From Bacilli bacterium (GTDB lineage: Bacteria > Bacillota_I > Bacilli_A > RF39 > UBA660), in assembly GCA_028703035.1 (NCBI GenBank), contig JAQVNR010000071.1, positions 1 through 5,300 of the forward strand: a stretch of DNA of 5,300 nt, written 5' to 3'. The notes below the pieces were generated by a model. The model was not told the origin of the DNA, searched no databases, and saw nothing but the letters and a program-made list of their open reading frames with translations. Position numbers and translations under genes: made by a program. Shown in pieces: positions 1-5,300 of the stretch. Positions within the stretch are counted from its first letter, which is position 1. Every line of letters begins with the position of its first letter.

Positions 1-861
1 GTAGAACTAGTTATTGTTATTGCAGTTATTGCAATACTTGCAGCAATATTAATTCCAACATTCACAAGTGTTGTAAATAACGCAAATGAAGCTGCTATTC
101 AAGCAGAATTAAAAAATGCTAAGACACAGTATATTATGGAAGCATCAGATGATAAAAACTATAATCCAGATTTAGAGTTAGTATTTGCACATACTAATGA
201 TAAAGGTGATGTTTTATATTATTTAGAAGAAGATGGAACTTATGTTTTAGCAACAGGAGAAAACTTTGAAGACAATAAACCAAAGACTGATGTTGTTTTT
301 GTTCCCTTACAATATAAAAGTGGAACTGATGAATGGTTATTTGCTGAATTTGGAGAAGGAACTGTAGGTGTTATTGCATATAATGGCGGCCCCGCAGTAG
401 AATCTTATGGAGATTATGTTTCGTTTAAAGAAACAGATCCCATTGTTAATCCTTATAAAAATACTATTGAACCAATCTGGAAAGCTACAGATAATGGATT
501 TGAATTAAGCGGAGAACTAACAGGAAAAGGCACGCCAGGAGGTCTGTTTGGTAACGATGGATCAACTGATTATTATTTTATTACTTTTTCAATTGAAAAA
601 CCTGAAAATGTTGTACTTAATGTTAATTCAACAATAACAGTAATTGGGGAGTTAAACAGACAATTTGGAGGAGGAAGCACAATTCTTCCTTTGTTACAAA
701 CTGAATTTAATTCAAATGGTACATTTGATCATATTCAACGAATAAAACCAGGTGCTACAACATTTAGAATTATAATTGATTGGGATGGAAGTGAAGGAGA
801 TCTTTTTACACCAAAAACATATATAATTGATGTTTCTAAACTTACATTTACCCCACATTAA
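1..861 (+). CDS. Type IV pilin-like protein, 5' end cut off by window
   Basis: Frame 1 is open from the first base, giving 286 residues before TAA. The first residues, VELVIVIAVIAILAAILIPT, are the hallmark hydrophobic helix of type IV pilins and pseudopilins. The second visible residue is the conserved Glu5 of the mature protein, so the leader peptide, cleavage site and about three mature residues lie upstream. An ATG at 136 is an internal codon, not the start, because the diagnostic helix lies before it. A charged helix follows (about residues 25-46), then a long, probably beta-rich acidic domain that I do not recognise; it has no cysteine and so none of the disulfide seen in many pilins. 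Known family role: the helix anchors the subunit in the membrane and later packs in the filament core after prepilin peptidase processing. No other pilus gene is visible, so whether it is a major pilin, minor pilin or pseudopilin cannot be decided. Confidence is high for the N-terminal class and low for function. Confidence 0.9.
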   Translation, partial: VELVIVIAVIAILAAILIPTFTSVVNNANEAAIQAELKNAKTQYIMEASDDKNYNPDLELVFAHTNDKGDVLYYLEEDGTYVLATGENFEDNKPKTDVVFVPLQYKSGTDEWLFAEFGEGTVGVIAYNGGPAVESYGDYVSFKETDPIVNPYKNTIEPIWKATDNGFELSGELTGKGTPGGLFGNDGSTDYYFITFSIEKPENVVLNVNSTITVIGELNRQFGGGSTILPLLQTEFNSNGTFDHIQRIKPGATTFRIIIDWDGSEGDLFTPKTYIIDVSKLTFTPH

Positions 862-942
862 CCATAGAATTTAAAAAATTGTTAAAAAGCATTTTAAGTT
901 TTATTGAAATAGATTAATTAGTTGTATGAAAAACATTTATTA

Positions 943-966
943 CTAAAATAACTAATATTATTTTAG
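943..966. repeat. AT-only inverted repeat downstream of the pilin gene
   Basis: Nine-base arms CTAAAATAA and TTATTTTAG flank a six-base loop. With almost no G-C pairs the hairpin would be weak, and no clean T-run follows. It may be a weak terminator or mRNA 3' end for the pilin gene, or chance in AT-rich DNA. A second, weaker repeat (TTAAAA/TTTTAA, 882-897) is nearby. I see nothing else between 862 and 994. Confidence 0.35.
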
Positions 967-994
967 AATAACTTAAATAATTTGTTCAAAAATA

Positions 995-1030
995 ATAACG
1001 GCCATGCATTAAGCATGGCTGTTATCTTTT
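995..1030. terminator. Bidirectional intrinsic terminator between pilin and tRNA-Thr
   Basis: A 13-bp stem (995-1007 with 1013-1025, one G-T wobble, loop ATTAA) carries a GC-rich core, GCCATGC/GCATGGC. On the plus strand CTTTT follows directly. On the minus strand the stem is followed by TATTTTTG. It can therefore end both the rightward pilin transcript and the leftward tRNA transcript, whose mature 3' end is only 8 bases from the stem. Confidence 0.85.
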
Positions 1031-1033
1031 ATA

Positions 1034-1107
1034 TGGTGCCCCCAGCAAGAATCGAACTTACAATACAGCCTTACCATGGCTGCGTTATACCTTTTAACTA
1101 TAGGGGC
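1034..1107 (-). tRNA. tRNA-Thr (anticodon GGT)
   Basis: On the minus strand 74 bases fold into a full cloverleaf. The acceptor is GCCCCTA/TGGGGGC with discriminator A and encoded CCA. The D stem is GTTA/TAAC with a 7-base loop containing GG. The anticodon stem is CAGCC/GGCTG with loop ATGGTAA, placing GGT at 34-36 after U33. The variable region has 4 bases, and the T stem GTAAG/CTTGC carries loop TTCGATT. GGT reads threonine codons ACC and ACT. G1-C72 and C2-G71 match known threonine identity elements (known for E. coli). The anticodon bases lie at 1073-1075 on the plus strand. It stands alone, transcribed toward the pilin gene and away from copA. A at position 32 is less usual than a pyrimidine. 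Confidence 0.95.
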
Positions 1108-1116
1108 GTATATCAT

Positions 1117-1145
1117 AGTATAACAAATAAATATTTTTTATAAAG
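1117..1145 (-). promoter_or_regulatory. Probable promoter of tRNA-Thr
   Basis: On the minus strand TATACT (1117-1122) resembles a -10 box. A weak CTTTAT (1140-1145) lies 17 bases upstream as the -35. Transcription would start about 1110, only a few bases before the mature tRNA 5' end at 1107. The -35 match is poor. Confidence 0.4.
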
Positions 1146-1153
1146 CTTTTTGG

Positions 1154-1181
1154 TTGTATAAGTTAAATAATGTGATATAAT
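1154..1181 (+). promoter_or_regulatory. Promoter of the copA-csoR operon
   Basis: TTGTAT (1154-1159) and a perfect TATAAT (1176-1181) are 16 bases apart. TGA directly before the -10 makes an extended TGnTATAAT element. The predicted start is near 1188, giving a leader of about 18 bases that lies inside the CsoR-type palindrome. Bound repressor would therefore occupy the +1 region. Confidence 0.8.
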
Positions 1182-1182
1182 C

Positions 1183-1205
1183 AATATACCTATAGGGGGT
1201 ATATT
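1183..1205. promoter_or_regulatory. CsoR-type copper operator
   Basis: AATATACC (1183-1190) and GGTATATT (1198-1205) are perfect 8-base inverted arms around TATAGGG. The pseudo-palindrome ATACC-TATA-GGGGGTAT resembles the TACCC...GGGGGTA sites known for CsoR upstream of Firmicutes copper genes. It lies between the -10 box and the copA start codon, and csoR is in the same operon, which fits copper-relieved autorepression. Binding is inferred from pattern and context. Confidence 0.8.
1194..1200 (+). promoter_or_regulatory. copA ribosome binding site inside the operator
   Basis: AGGGGGT differs from the ideal AGGAGGT at one base, and that G can still wobble-pair with U of the 16S 3' end. It sits 5-6 bases before the ATG at 1206. 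No other Shine-Dalgarno candidate exists in the short leader, so the G-rich operator half-site must also serve for translation. Confidence 0.65.
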
Positions 1206-3671
1206 ATGAGTGAAAAATCAGCTAAATATGTTGTAAAAGGAATGACTTGTGCAGCTTGTGTAAAGGCTGTAGAAGATAGTGCATTAAAAATAAATGGAAT
1301 TGAAGAAGTGAATGTTAGTTTACTTACAAATTCGTTAGAAATAAAACATAATGAAGAATTTGATGAGGCAAAACTTAAAAAAGCACTTAAAGATTCTGGT
1401 TATAAATTAAAAAGTGATAATAATACAAAAAATGAAGATTATCAAGTTGAAAAAATTAAGGAATTAAGAAATAGATTTATTATTTCTTTGATTATAATGA
1501 TTCCTTTAATGTATATAGCAATGGGAGAAATGTTAGGAATTCCTCTTCCTAATATAATAGCAGGTAAAAATAATTTACTTACAAGAAGTATTATAATGTT
1601 ATTATTGACAATAGTAGTAGTTGTAATAAATAGAACTTATTTTATTAATGGAATAAAATCATTAATTAAGAAAAATCCTAATATGGATACTTTGATAATG
1701 ATAGGTAGTGGAGCATCATTAGTTTATGGGATTTGGGTAGTTCTTGCAATGAGTCATGGGTTATCAAATAATAATTTTGATGTATTAGAAAAATATATGC
1801 ATAGCATATATTTTGAATCTGCTGCAATGATAGTAACATTAATTACCTTAGGCAAGTATTTTGAAGAACTTTCTAAGGGAAGGGCTGCTAGTGCTATTAA
1901 GAAATTAATTAAACTAAAACCTGTAACTGCTAATATATTAGTTGATGAAAAGGAAATAAATATTCCTATTGTCAAAGTTGAAGTTGATGATACTATAATT
2001 GTAAGAAAGGGAGACAAAATTCCTCTTGATAGTATAGTAATAAGTGGAGAAGCATTAATTGATGAGGCGACTATTACAGGAGAAAGTCTACCAGTTTATA
2101 AAAGTACTAATTTAAATATATTACAAGGAACAATTGTTATTGAAGGGTATTTGATTGCAAGAGTGACTAAAGTTGCAAAAGATAGTACATTAGAAAAGAT
2201 TATTGAGCTTGTGGAAAATGTTAATATGACTAAGGCTCCTATTCAAAAACTAGCAGATAAAATAAGTTCTTATTTTGTGCCAATTGTAATTAGTTTAAGT
2301 ATTATTACATTTTTAGTATGGACATTAATTAATAAAGATTTATCTTTTGCTTTTGAAATGGCTATTTCTGTTTTAGTAATATCTTGTCCTTGTGCTTTAG
2401 GACTTGCAACGCCAGTAGCTATTATGGTAGGAAGTGGAAAAGGTGCAGAAATTGGTGTATTATTTAAATCAGCTACAGCACTTGAACATCTTGGGAGTGT
2501 TGATGTAGTTGCGATTGATAAAACAGGAACTTTAACTGAAAATAAAGCAGTTTTAGATTCAGTATATCCATTTGATAATGAAATCGAAATTATTGAAATT
2601 ATGAATTCACTAGAAGCAAAAGCAAATCATCCACTTGCTTTTGCAGTAAGAGAAAAAGCTTTTAGTTTATCTGTATCAATTAAAGAAGTTAAAGATTTTA
2701 AAAACATTACAGGTTTTGGATTAAAAGGAATGATTAATAATAAAACATATTTACTTGGAAATAAAAAGTTATTAGAAGATAACTTGGTTATTGATAAAAA
2801 CAACTTATATAAAAATGCTAATATTGCTGAAGAAAAAGGTTTTAAAGTATTATATTTATCAGAAGATAAGACTTTAATAGGTATAGCTTTAATTAAAGAT
2901 AAAATTAAAGAAACTTCTAAACTAGCTATTAAAAATTTACAAAAAATAGGTTTAGAAATAATTATGCTTACAGGTGATAATGAAACAGTTGCAAGTAATG
3001 TAAAAGAAGAATTAGGAATTAATAAAGTTTTTAGTAATGTATTACCAGTTGATAAATCTAATTATATAACTAATTATCAAAATCAAGGTAAAAAAGTTGT
3101 TATGGTAGGAGATGGTGTTAATGATGCTGTAGCACTTGCTAAAGCAGATGTTTCTGTTAGTCTTGGAACTGCAACAGATGTTGCAATAGAATCATCAGAA
3201 ATAATATTATCTACAGGAAATATTATGGATTTATACCACGCTATTTTATTAAGTAGAAAAACTAAACTAAATATAAAAGAAAATTTATTTTGGGCATTCT
3301 TTTATAATATAATAGGAATACCTATTGCTATGGGAGTTTTCTACCCATTATTAAACCTTAAATTGAATCCAATGATTGCTGCTCTTGCAATGAGCTTTAG
3401 TTCATTGTTTGTAGTTTTTAATGCATTAAGATTAAAGTTTTTTAGAAAGGAACTAAAAATGAAAAAAGAAATTAAGATTTTGGGAATGAATTGTAAACAT
3501 TGTGTTAAGAAAGTTAAAGATGCTTTAGAACAAGAAAAAGATTTAAAAGCATCTGTATCTTTAAAAAAGAATTTAGCTATTGTTAAACTTAAAAATGATA
3601 TTAGTGATGAAGTATTAATTAAAAGAATTGAAAACAGTGGTTATACTGTAGAAGGGATTAAAAATATATAA
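1206..3671 (+). CDS. copA: Copper-exporting P1B-type ATPase with N- and C-terminal metal-binding domains
   Basis: This 821-residue membrane pump is predicted to couple ATP hydrolysis to Cu(I) export. An N-terminal HMA domain carries GMTCAAC (Cys15, Cys18). Membrane helices fall near 91-110, 127-146, 162-182, 200-217, two around 353-405, and two around 692-738. The actuator has TGES (291-294). The transport site has CPC (394-396), Tyr700-Asn701 and MSFSS (729-733), the combination known for Cu(I) P1B-1 pumps. Asp438 in DKTGT is the phosphorylated residue; His475-Pro476, TGDN (589-592) and GDGVNDA (635-641) complete the ATP-handling set. After the last helix a linker of about 9 residues leads to a second HMA domain with GMNCKHC (Cys763, Cys766) that resembles the free chaperone CopZ. 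One oddity is Val642, where the family hinge motif GDGxNDxP normally has proline. ATG 1206 is chosen because it follows the only SD-like sequence. The stop overlaps csoR by one base. Confidence 0.97.
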   Translation: MSEKSAKYVVKGMTCAACVKAVEDSALKINGIEEVNVSLLTNSLEIKHNEEFDEAKLKKALKDSGYKLKSDNNTKNEDYQVEKIKELRNRFIISLIIMIPLMYIAMGEMLGIPLPNIIAGKNNLLTRSIIMLLLTIVVVVINRTYFINGIKSLIKKNPNMDTLIMIGSGASLVYGIWVVLAMSHGLSNNNFDVLEKYMHSIYFESAAMIVTLITLGKYFEELSKGRAASAIKKLIKLKPVTANILVDEKEINIPIVKVEVDDTIIVRKGDKIPLDSIVISGEALIDEATITGESLPVYKSTNLNILQGTIVIEGYLIARVTKVAKDSTLEKIIELVENVNMTKAPIQKLADKISSYFVPIVISLSIITFLVWTLINKDLSFAFEMAISVLVISCPCALGLATPVAIMVGSGKGAEIGVLFKSATALEHLGSVDVVAIDKTGTLTENKAVLDSVYPFDNEIEIIEIMNSLEAKANHPLAFAVREKAFSLSVSIKEVKDFKNITGFGLKGMINNKTYLLGNKKLLEDNLVIDKNNLYKNANIAEEKGFKVLYLSEDKTLIGIALIKDKIKETSKLAIKNLQKIGLEIIMLTGDNETVASNVKEELGINKVFSNVLPVDKSNYITNYQNQGKKVVMVGDGVNDAVALAKADVSVSLGTATDVAIESSEIILSTGNIMDLYHAILLSRKTKLNIKENLFWAFFYNIIGIPIAMGVFYPLLNLKLNPMIAALAMSFSSLFVVFNALRLKFFRKELKMKKEIKILGMNCKHCVKKVKDALEQEKDLKASVSLKKNLAIVKLKNDISDEVLIKRIENSGYTVEGIKNI
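3444..3451 (+). promoter_or_regulatory. Strong internal Shine-Dalgarno within copA
   Basis: AGAAAGGA is an 8-base perfect complement to the 3' end of Firmicutes 16S rRNA (UCCUUUCU). It is followed after 7 bases by an in-frame ATG at 3459. This optimal arrangement lies exactly at the junction between the last membrane helix and the CopZ-like domain, so it is either a working internal start or a relic of a once separate copZ gene. Confidence 0.6.
3459..3671 (+). CDS. copZ: Possible free CopZ-like copper chaperone from internal start in copA
   Basis: An in-frame ATG at CopA residue 752 would give a 70-residue product, the normal length of CopZ chaperones. It begins MKKEIKILGMNCKHC, with the Cu(I)-binding CxxC pair 12 and 15 residues from the start, as in free CopZ. 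The fold order beta-alpha-beta-beta-alpha-beta is consistent with the sequence. An 8-base SD lies 7 bases upstream. The domain is certainly translated as the CopA C-terminus; separate initiation is inference. If made, it would be a cytosolic carrier delivering Cu(I) to CopA or to CsoR. The alternative is that this is only a fused domain with a fossil SD. Confidence 0.45.
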   Translation: MKKEIKILGMNCKHCVKKVKDALEQEKDLKASVSLKKNLAIVKLKNDISDEVLIKRIENSGYTVEGIKNI

Positions 3672-3943
3672 TGTTAGCAAATCATAAATCAGTAAAAAGA
3701 AAACTAAATATTATAAAAGGACAAATTGAAGGATTAATAAGGATGGTTGATGAGGATCGATATTGTATAGATATCTCAGATCAAGTTCTTGCTTCTATTG
3801 GTTTATTAAAGAGTGTTAATAGTGAGGTTTTAAATGCTCATTTAGAAGGGTGCGTGAAAAATGCTTTAAACTCTCAAAATGAAGAACAAATAAAAGAAAA
3901 AATAAATGAAATCTCCGCTACTATTAACAAATTATTAAAATAA
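3671..3943 (+). CDS. csoR: Copper-sensing transcriptional repressor CsoR
   Basis: The 90-residue, all-helical protein belongs to the CsoR/RcnR (DUF156) family. The Cu(I) ligand set is present: Cys32 in DRYC, then His57 and Cys61 in the HxxxC of AHLEGC. The 25-residue gap between Cys32 and His57 equals that in M. tuberculosis CsoR, and the set differs from the nickel/cobalt-type His-rich ligands of RcnR. Tyr31 fits the conserved second-shell Tyr. The basic N-terminal part (KSVKRKLNIIKGQIEG) matches the DNA-contacting first helix. The start overlaps the copA stop as TAATG, and the nearest SD (AAGGGA, 3652-3657) is 13 bases away, so translation is probably coupled to copA. In the family, apo-protein tetramers bind the operator and Cu(I) releases them; the likely target is the palindrome at 1183-1205. 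Length is normal. Confidence 0.95.
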   Translation: MLANHKSVKRKLNIIKGQIEGLIRMVDEDRYCIDISDQVLASIGLLKSVNSEVLNAHLEGCVKNALNSQNEEQIKEKINEISATINKLLK

Positions 3944-3965
3944 TTTATAATTAGTTTGTAAATAG

Positions 3966-3994
3966 TTTATTAAAAGCATTAATTATAGTATAAT
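3966..3994 (+). promoter_or_regulatory. Probable promoter of the SDR gene
   Basis: A perfect TATAAT (3989-3994) lies 17 bases after a weak TTTATT (3966-3971). No convincing terminator separates csoR from this point, so some transcription from the copper promoter may also run through. The octamer TAATTATA occurs on both sides of the -10 (3980-3987 and 3994-4001). Confidence 0.6.
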
Positions 3995-4005
3995 AATTAT
4001 ATAGT

Positions 4006-4013
4006 AGAAGGAG
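4006..4013 (+). promoter_or_regulatory. Ribosome binding site that decides the SDR start
   Basis: AGAAGGAG directly abuts an ATG at 4014, leaving no spacing, but is 9 bases before the in-frame ATG at 4023. The second ATG is therefore the likely start, which shortens the protein by three residues. Confidence 0.8.
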
Positions 4014-4022
4014 ATGGTTACT

Positions 4023-5000
4023 ATGACTCAATTCATTGTAACTGGTGCAAGTGGTCATATTGGTAATAATATAGTAAGACAGCTTGTATTAAGAGGTGAA
4101 AAAGTTATTGCTTTAGTTAGAAGAGAAAACGATGAAGCTTTGAAATTTTTAAATATTAAAAAAGTTATTGGTGATATTAGAGATGTTGATATATTAGAAG
4201 ATATAATAGATGAAAATACAATTGTAATTCATTCAGCTGGAGTGATTTGTTTTTCAGAGAAAAAAAGAGAAGAACTTGACGATGTTAATATTAGAGCAAC
4301 AATTAATCTTGCTAATACATGTATAAAGAAAAAGTGTAAAAAATTTGTTTATATAGCTAGTGTTGATGGTATATATAGAGATGAAGATGAACTAATTAAG
4401 GAACCATATAAGTTTTATCCTGAAAGGATTGAAAGCTTATATGGAAAAACTAAAGCAATAGCATCAAAATATATTTTAACAGAAATTGAAAATAAAAATT
4501 TAAATGGGGTAATTTTATATCCTTCAGCAGTAATAGGGCCAAATGATTTTAAAATTTCAAATACTGGGGAAATTATTCTAAACTGTATTAGAGGTAAAAT
4601 GATGGTTAGAATTAAAGGTGGATATAATTTTATTGATGTTAGAGATGTAGCTAATGCTACAATACAAGCAGGCATAAATGAAACCAAATCTTCCTATTTA
4701 TTAACAGGGAAAAATGTTAGTATTGATGAACTTGTTACCTTAATTTATGATAAATTACAAAAGAAACATTTACCTTTAAGAGTTCCTTTGTGGCTTGCTA
4801 ATACTGGGTTATTTTTCATAGAAAATTATAATAAATTATTATCAAAAGATACTCCATATAATAGGCAAACATTAAGATATTTAGGTTCAAATTATAATTA
4901 TATTAATAATAATGCAGTTAATGATTTGAATTTACAAATAAGAGATATTAAAGATAGCATAAGTGATACTATTGAATGGTTTATTTTAAATAAATTATAA
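4023..5000 (+). CDS. Extended SDR-family NAD(P)-dependent epimerase/reductase
   Basis: The 325-residue cytosolic protein has an N-terminal Rossmann fold with TGASGHIG (residues 7-14), the GxxGxxG dinucleotide-binding loop of extended short-chain dehydrogenases/reductases. GDIRD (50-54), HSAG (70-73) and VN at 88-89 match cofactor-contacting positions. Ser113 with Tyr140 and Lys144 of YGKTK form the catalytic triad, and YNFIDVRDVA is the usual substrate-domain landmark. The overall pattern recalls dihydroflavonol-reductase-like and NAD-dependent epimerase/dehydratase proteins, but the C-terminal half is too divergent to name a substrate. The start at 4023 is set by the SD at 4006-4013. The gene has its own promoter and a terminator directly after its stop, so it is probably monocistronic and has no evident link to copper. 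The family call is firm; the reaction is unknown. Confidence 0.92.
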   Translation: MTQFIVTGASGHIGNNIVRQLVLRGEKVIALVRRENDEALKFLNIKKVIGDIRDVDILEDIIDENTIVIHSAGVICFSEKKREELDDVNIRATINLANTCIKKKCKKFVYIASVDGIYRDEDELIKEPYKFYPERIESLYGKTKAIASKYILTEIENKNLNGVILYPSAVIGPNDFKISNTGEIILNCIRGKMMVRIKGGYNFIDVRDVANATIQAGINETKSSYLLTGKNVSIDELVTLIYDKLQKKHLPLRVPLWLANTGLFFIENYNKLLSKDTPYNRQTLRYLGSNYNYINNNAVNDLNLQIRDIKDSISDTIEWFILNKL

Positions 5001-5030
5001 AAACTAAACTTTAAATAGTTTAGTTTTTTT
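5001..5030 (+). terminator. Intrinsic terminator of the SDR gene
   Basis: Perfect 10-base arms AAACTAAACT (5001-5010) and AGTTTAGTTT (5017-5026) flank loop TTAAAT. The T-run continues to 5030 and another T-rich stretch follows. The A-rich left arm pairs into the T-run, so it may also act weakly on the opposite strand. It begins one base after the SDR stop codon. Confidence 0.88.
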
Positions 5031-5062
5031 AATTTTTTATAGAAAAAACAAAAGAAATATTG

Positions 5063-5068
5063 TATAAT
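5063..5068 (+). promoter_or_regulatory. Probable -10 box for the final gene
   Basis: A perfect TATAAT lies 42 bases before the start codon and just after the SDR terminator. No good -35 is visible at 16-18 bases upstream. The resulting leader, from about 5075, holds a small hairpin, GCCT/AGGC (5083-5094), just before the SD GGAGGA (5099-5104). Confidence 0.5.
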
Positions 5069-5110
5069 ATTTATGAAAGAAAGCCTTTTCAGGCAAGTGG
5101 AGGATAATTT

Positions 5111-5300
5111 ATGATTATAGGAATTCCAAAAGAAATTATGCGTGGGGAAGATAGAGTTGCTGTCAACCCAGAAACTGTTAAAAAGTATGTTCTTGATGGG
5201 CATAAAATTATTGTTGAAAAGAGCGCAGGAGTTGGGGCTCATTTTTCTGATGAAGAATATATTGCAGCAGGTGCAATTATTGAAGAAGATATTAAGAAAT
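5111..5300 (+). CDS. pntA: Probable NAD(P) transhydrogenase alpha subunit, N-terminal part
   Basis: Only the first 63 codons are in the window. The N-terminus, MIIGIPKE followed by GEDRVAVNPETVKK, then an IVE-SAGVGA stretch (residues 34-43) and AAGA, is the shared start of alanine dehydrogenases and proton-translocating NAD(P) transhydrogenase alpha subunits. GEDRVA, PETVKK and AGVGA are closer to the transhydrogenase subunit (as in Rhodospirillum PntAA) than to Ald, which usually has NNExRVALTP. In the family this NAD(H)-binding subunit acts in the cytoplasm and works with membrane and NADP-binding subunits to pass hydride between NADH and NADP. A strong SD, GGAGGA, lies 6 bases before the ATG. 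The family is sure; transhydrogenase over Ald is a preference that the next gene downstream (a pntB-like gene or not) would settle. Confidence 0.88.
   Translation, partial: MIIGIPKEIMRGEDRVAVNPETVKKYVLDGHKIIVEKSAGVGAHFSDEEYIAAGAIIEEDIKK

Noticed and set aside
136..138. ATG at 136 as the start of the first gene.
   Set aside because: The same frame is open to base 1 and encodes the diagnostic pilin helix upstream, and no SD precedes this ATG.
1401..1417. Possible -1 frameshift at TTAAAAAG near the end of the first CopA metal-binding domain, which would end at TGA after 70 residues like E. coli CopA(Z).
   Set aside because: The codons TTA AAA do not form a true X XXY YYZ slippery heptamer, no downstream structure is visible in this AT-rich stretch, and -1 stops are frequent by chance here.
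1754..2017. Minus-strand open frame of 87 codons inside copA.
   Set aside because: It lies fully antisense to well-conserved copA sequence, has no good SD or promoter, and shows no recognisable protein features.
3980..4001. Direct repeat TAATTATA flanking the -10 box of the SDR promoter, plus an inverted copy at 3946-3953, as a possible operator.
   Set aside because: It is pure A/T sequence in a region where such octamers are expected by chance, and no regulator is linked to it.
4415..4687. Minus-strand open frame of 90 codons inside the SDR gene.
   Set aside because: It is antisense to conserved SDR motifs and has no independent support.
4898..5242. Minus-strand open frame of 114 codons.
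   Set aside because: It crosses the SDR terminator, the next gene's promoter and its start; its composition (Asn, Phe, Leu, Ser) is that of a reverse-strand artefact of AT-rich DNA.

Overview
The window is very AT-rich chromosomal DNA of a low-GC Gram-positive type (Bacillota or a related AT-rich Bacilli lineage). Every complete gene ends in TAA, Shine-Dalgarno (SD) sequences are strong and match the Firmicutes 16S 3' end, the tRNA encodes its CCA, and copper control is by CsoR. A finer taxonomic call is not supported by the sequence.

Layout: (1) Positions 1-861 hold the 3' part of a type IV pilin-like gene; the window opens at about residue 4 of the mature protein. (2) Positions 862-1205 contain an AT-only inverted repeat, a strong hairpin terminator readable on both strands, a minus-strand tRNA-Thr(GGT), divergent promoters, and a CsoR-type copper operator. 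(3) Positions 1206-3943 form a two-gene copper-export operon: a CopA P1B-type ATPase with a metal-binding domain at each end, then csoR overlapping it by one base. (4) Positions 4023-5000 encode an extended short-chain dehydrogenase/reductase with its own promoter and a terminator after it. (5) From 5111 to the window end lies the 5' end of a transhydrogenase-alpha/alanine-dehydrogenase family gene, probably pntA.

How the copper genes work together (inference from families): CsoR binds the palindrome just upstream of copA and represses the operon. Cu(I) binding to its Cys-His-Cys site releases it, so CopA pumps Cu(I) out and CsoR is replenished in the same transcript. The C-terminal domain of CopA looks like a fused CopZ copper chaperone. 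It begins with an in-frame ATG preceded by an 8-base perfect Shine-Dalgarno sequence, so the same mRNA may also yield free CopZ. That possible dual product, and an operator half-site that also serves as the copA Shine-Dalgarno, are the most interesting points. The rest of the window looks ordinary, and I see no mobile element, CRISPR array or defence system.
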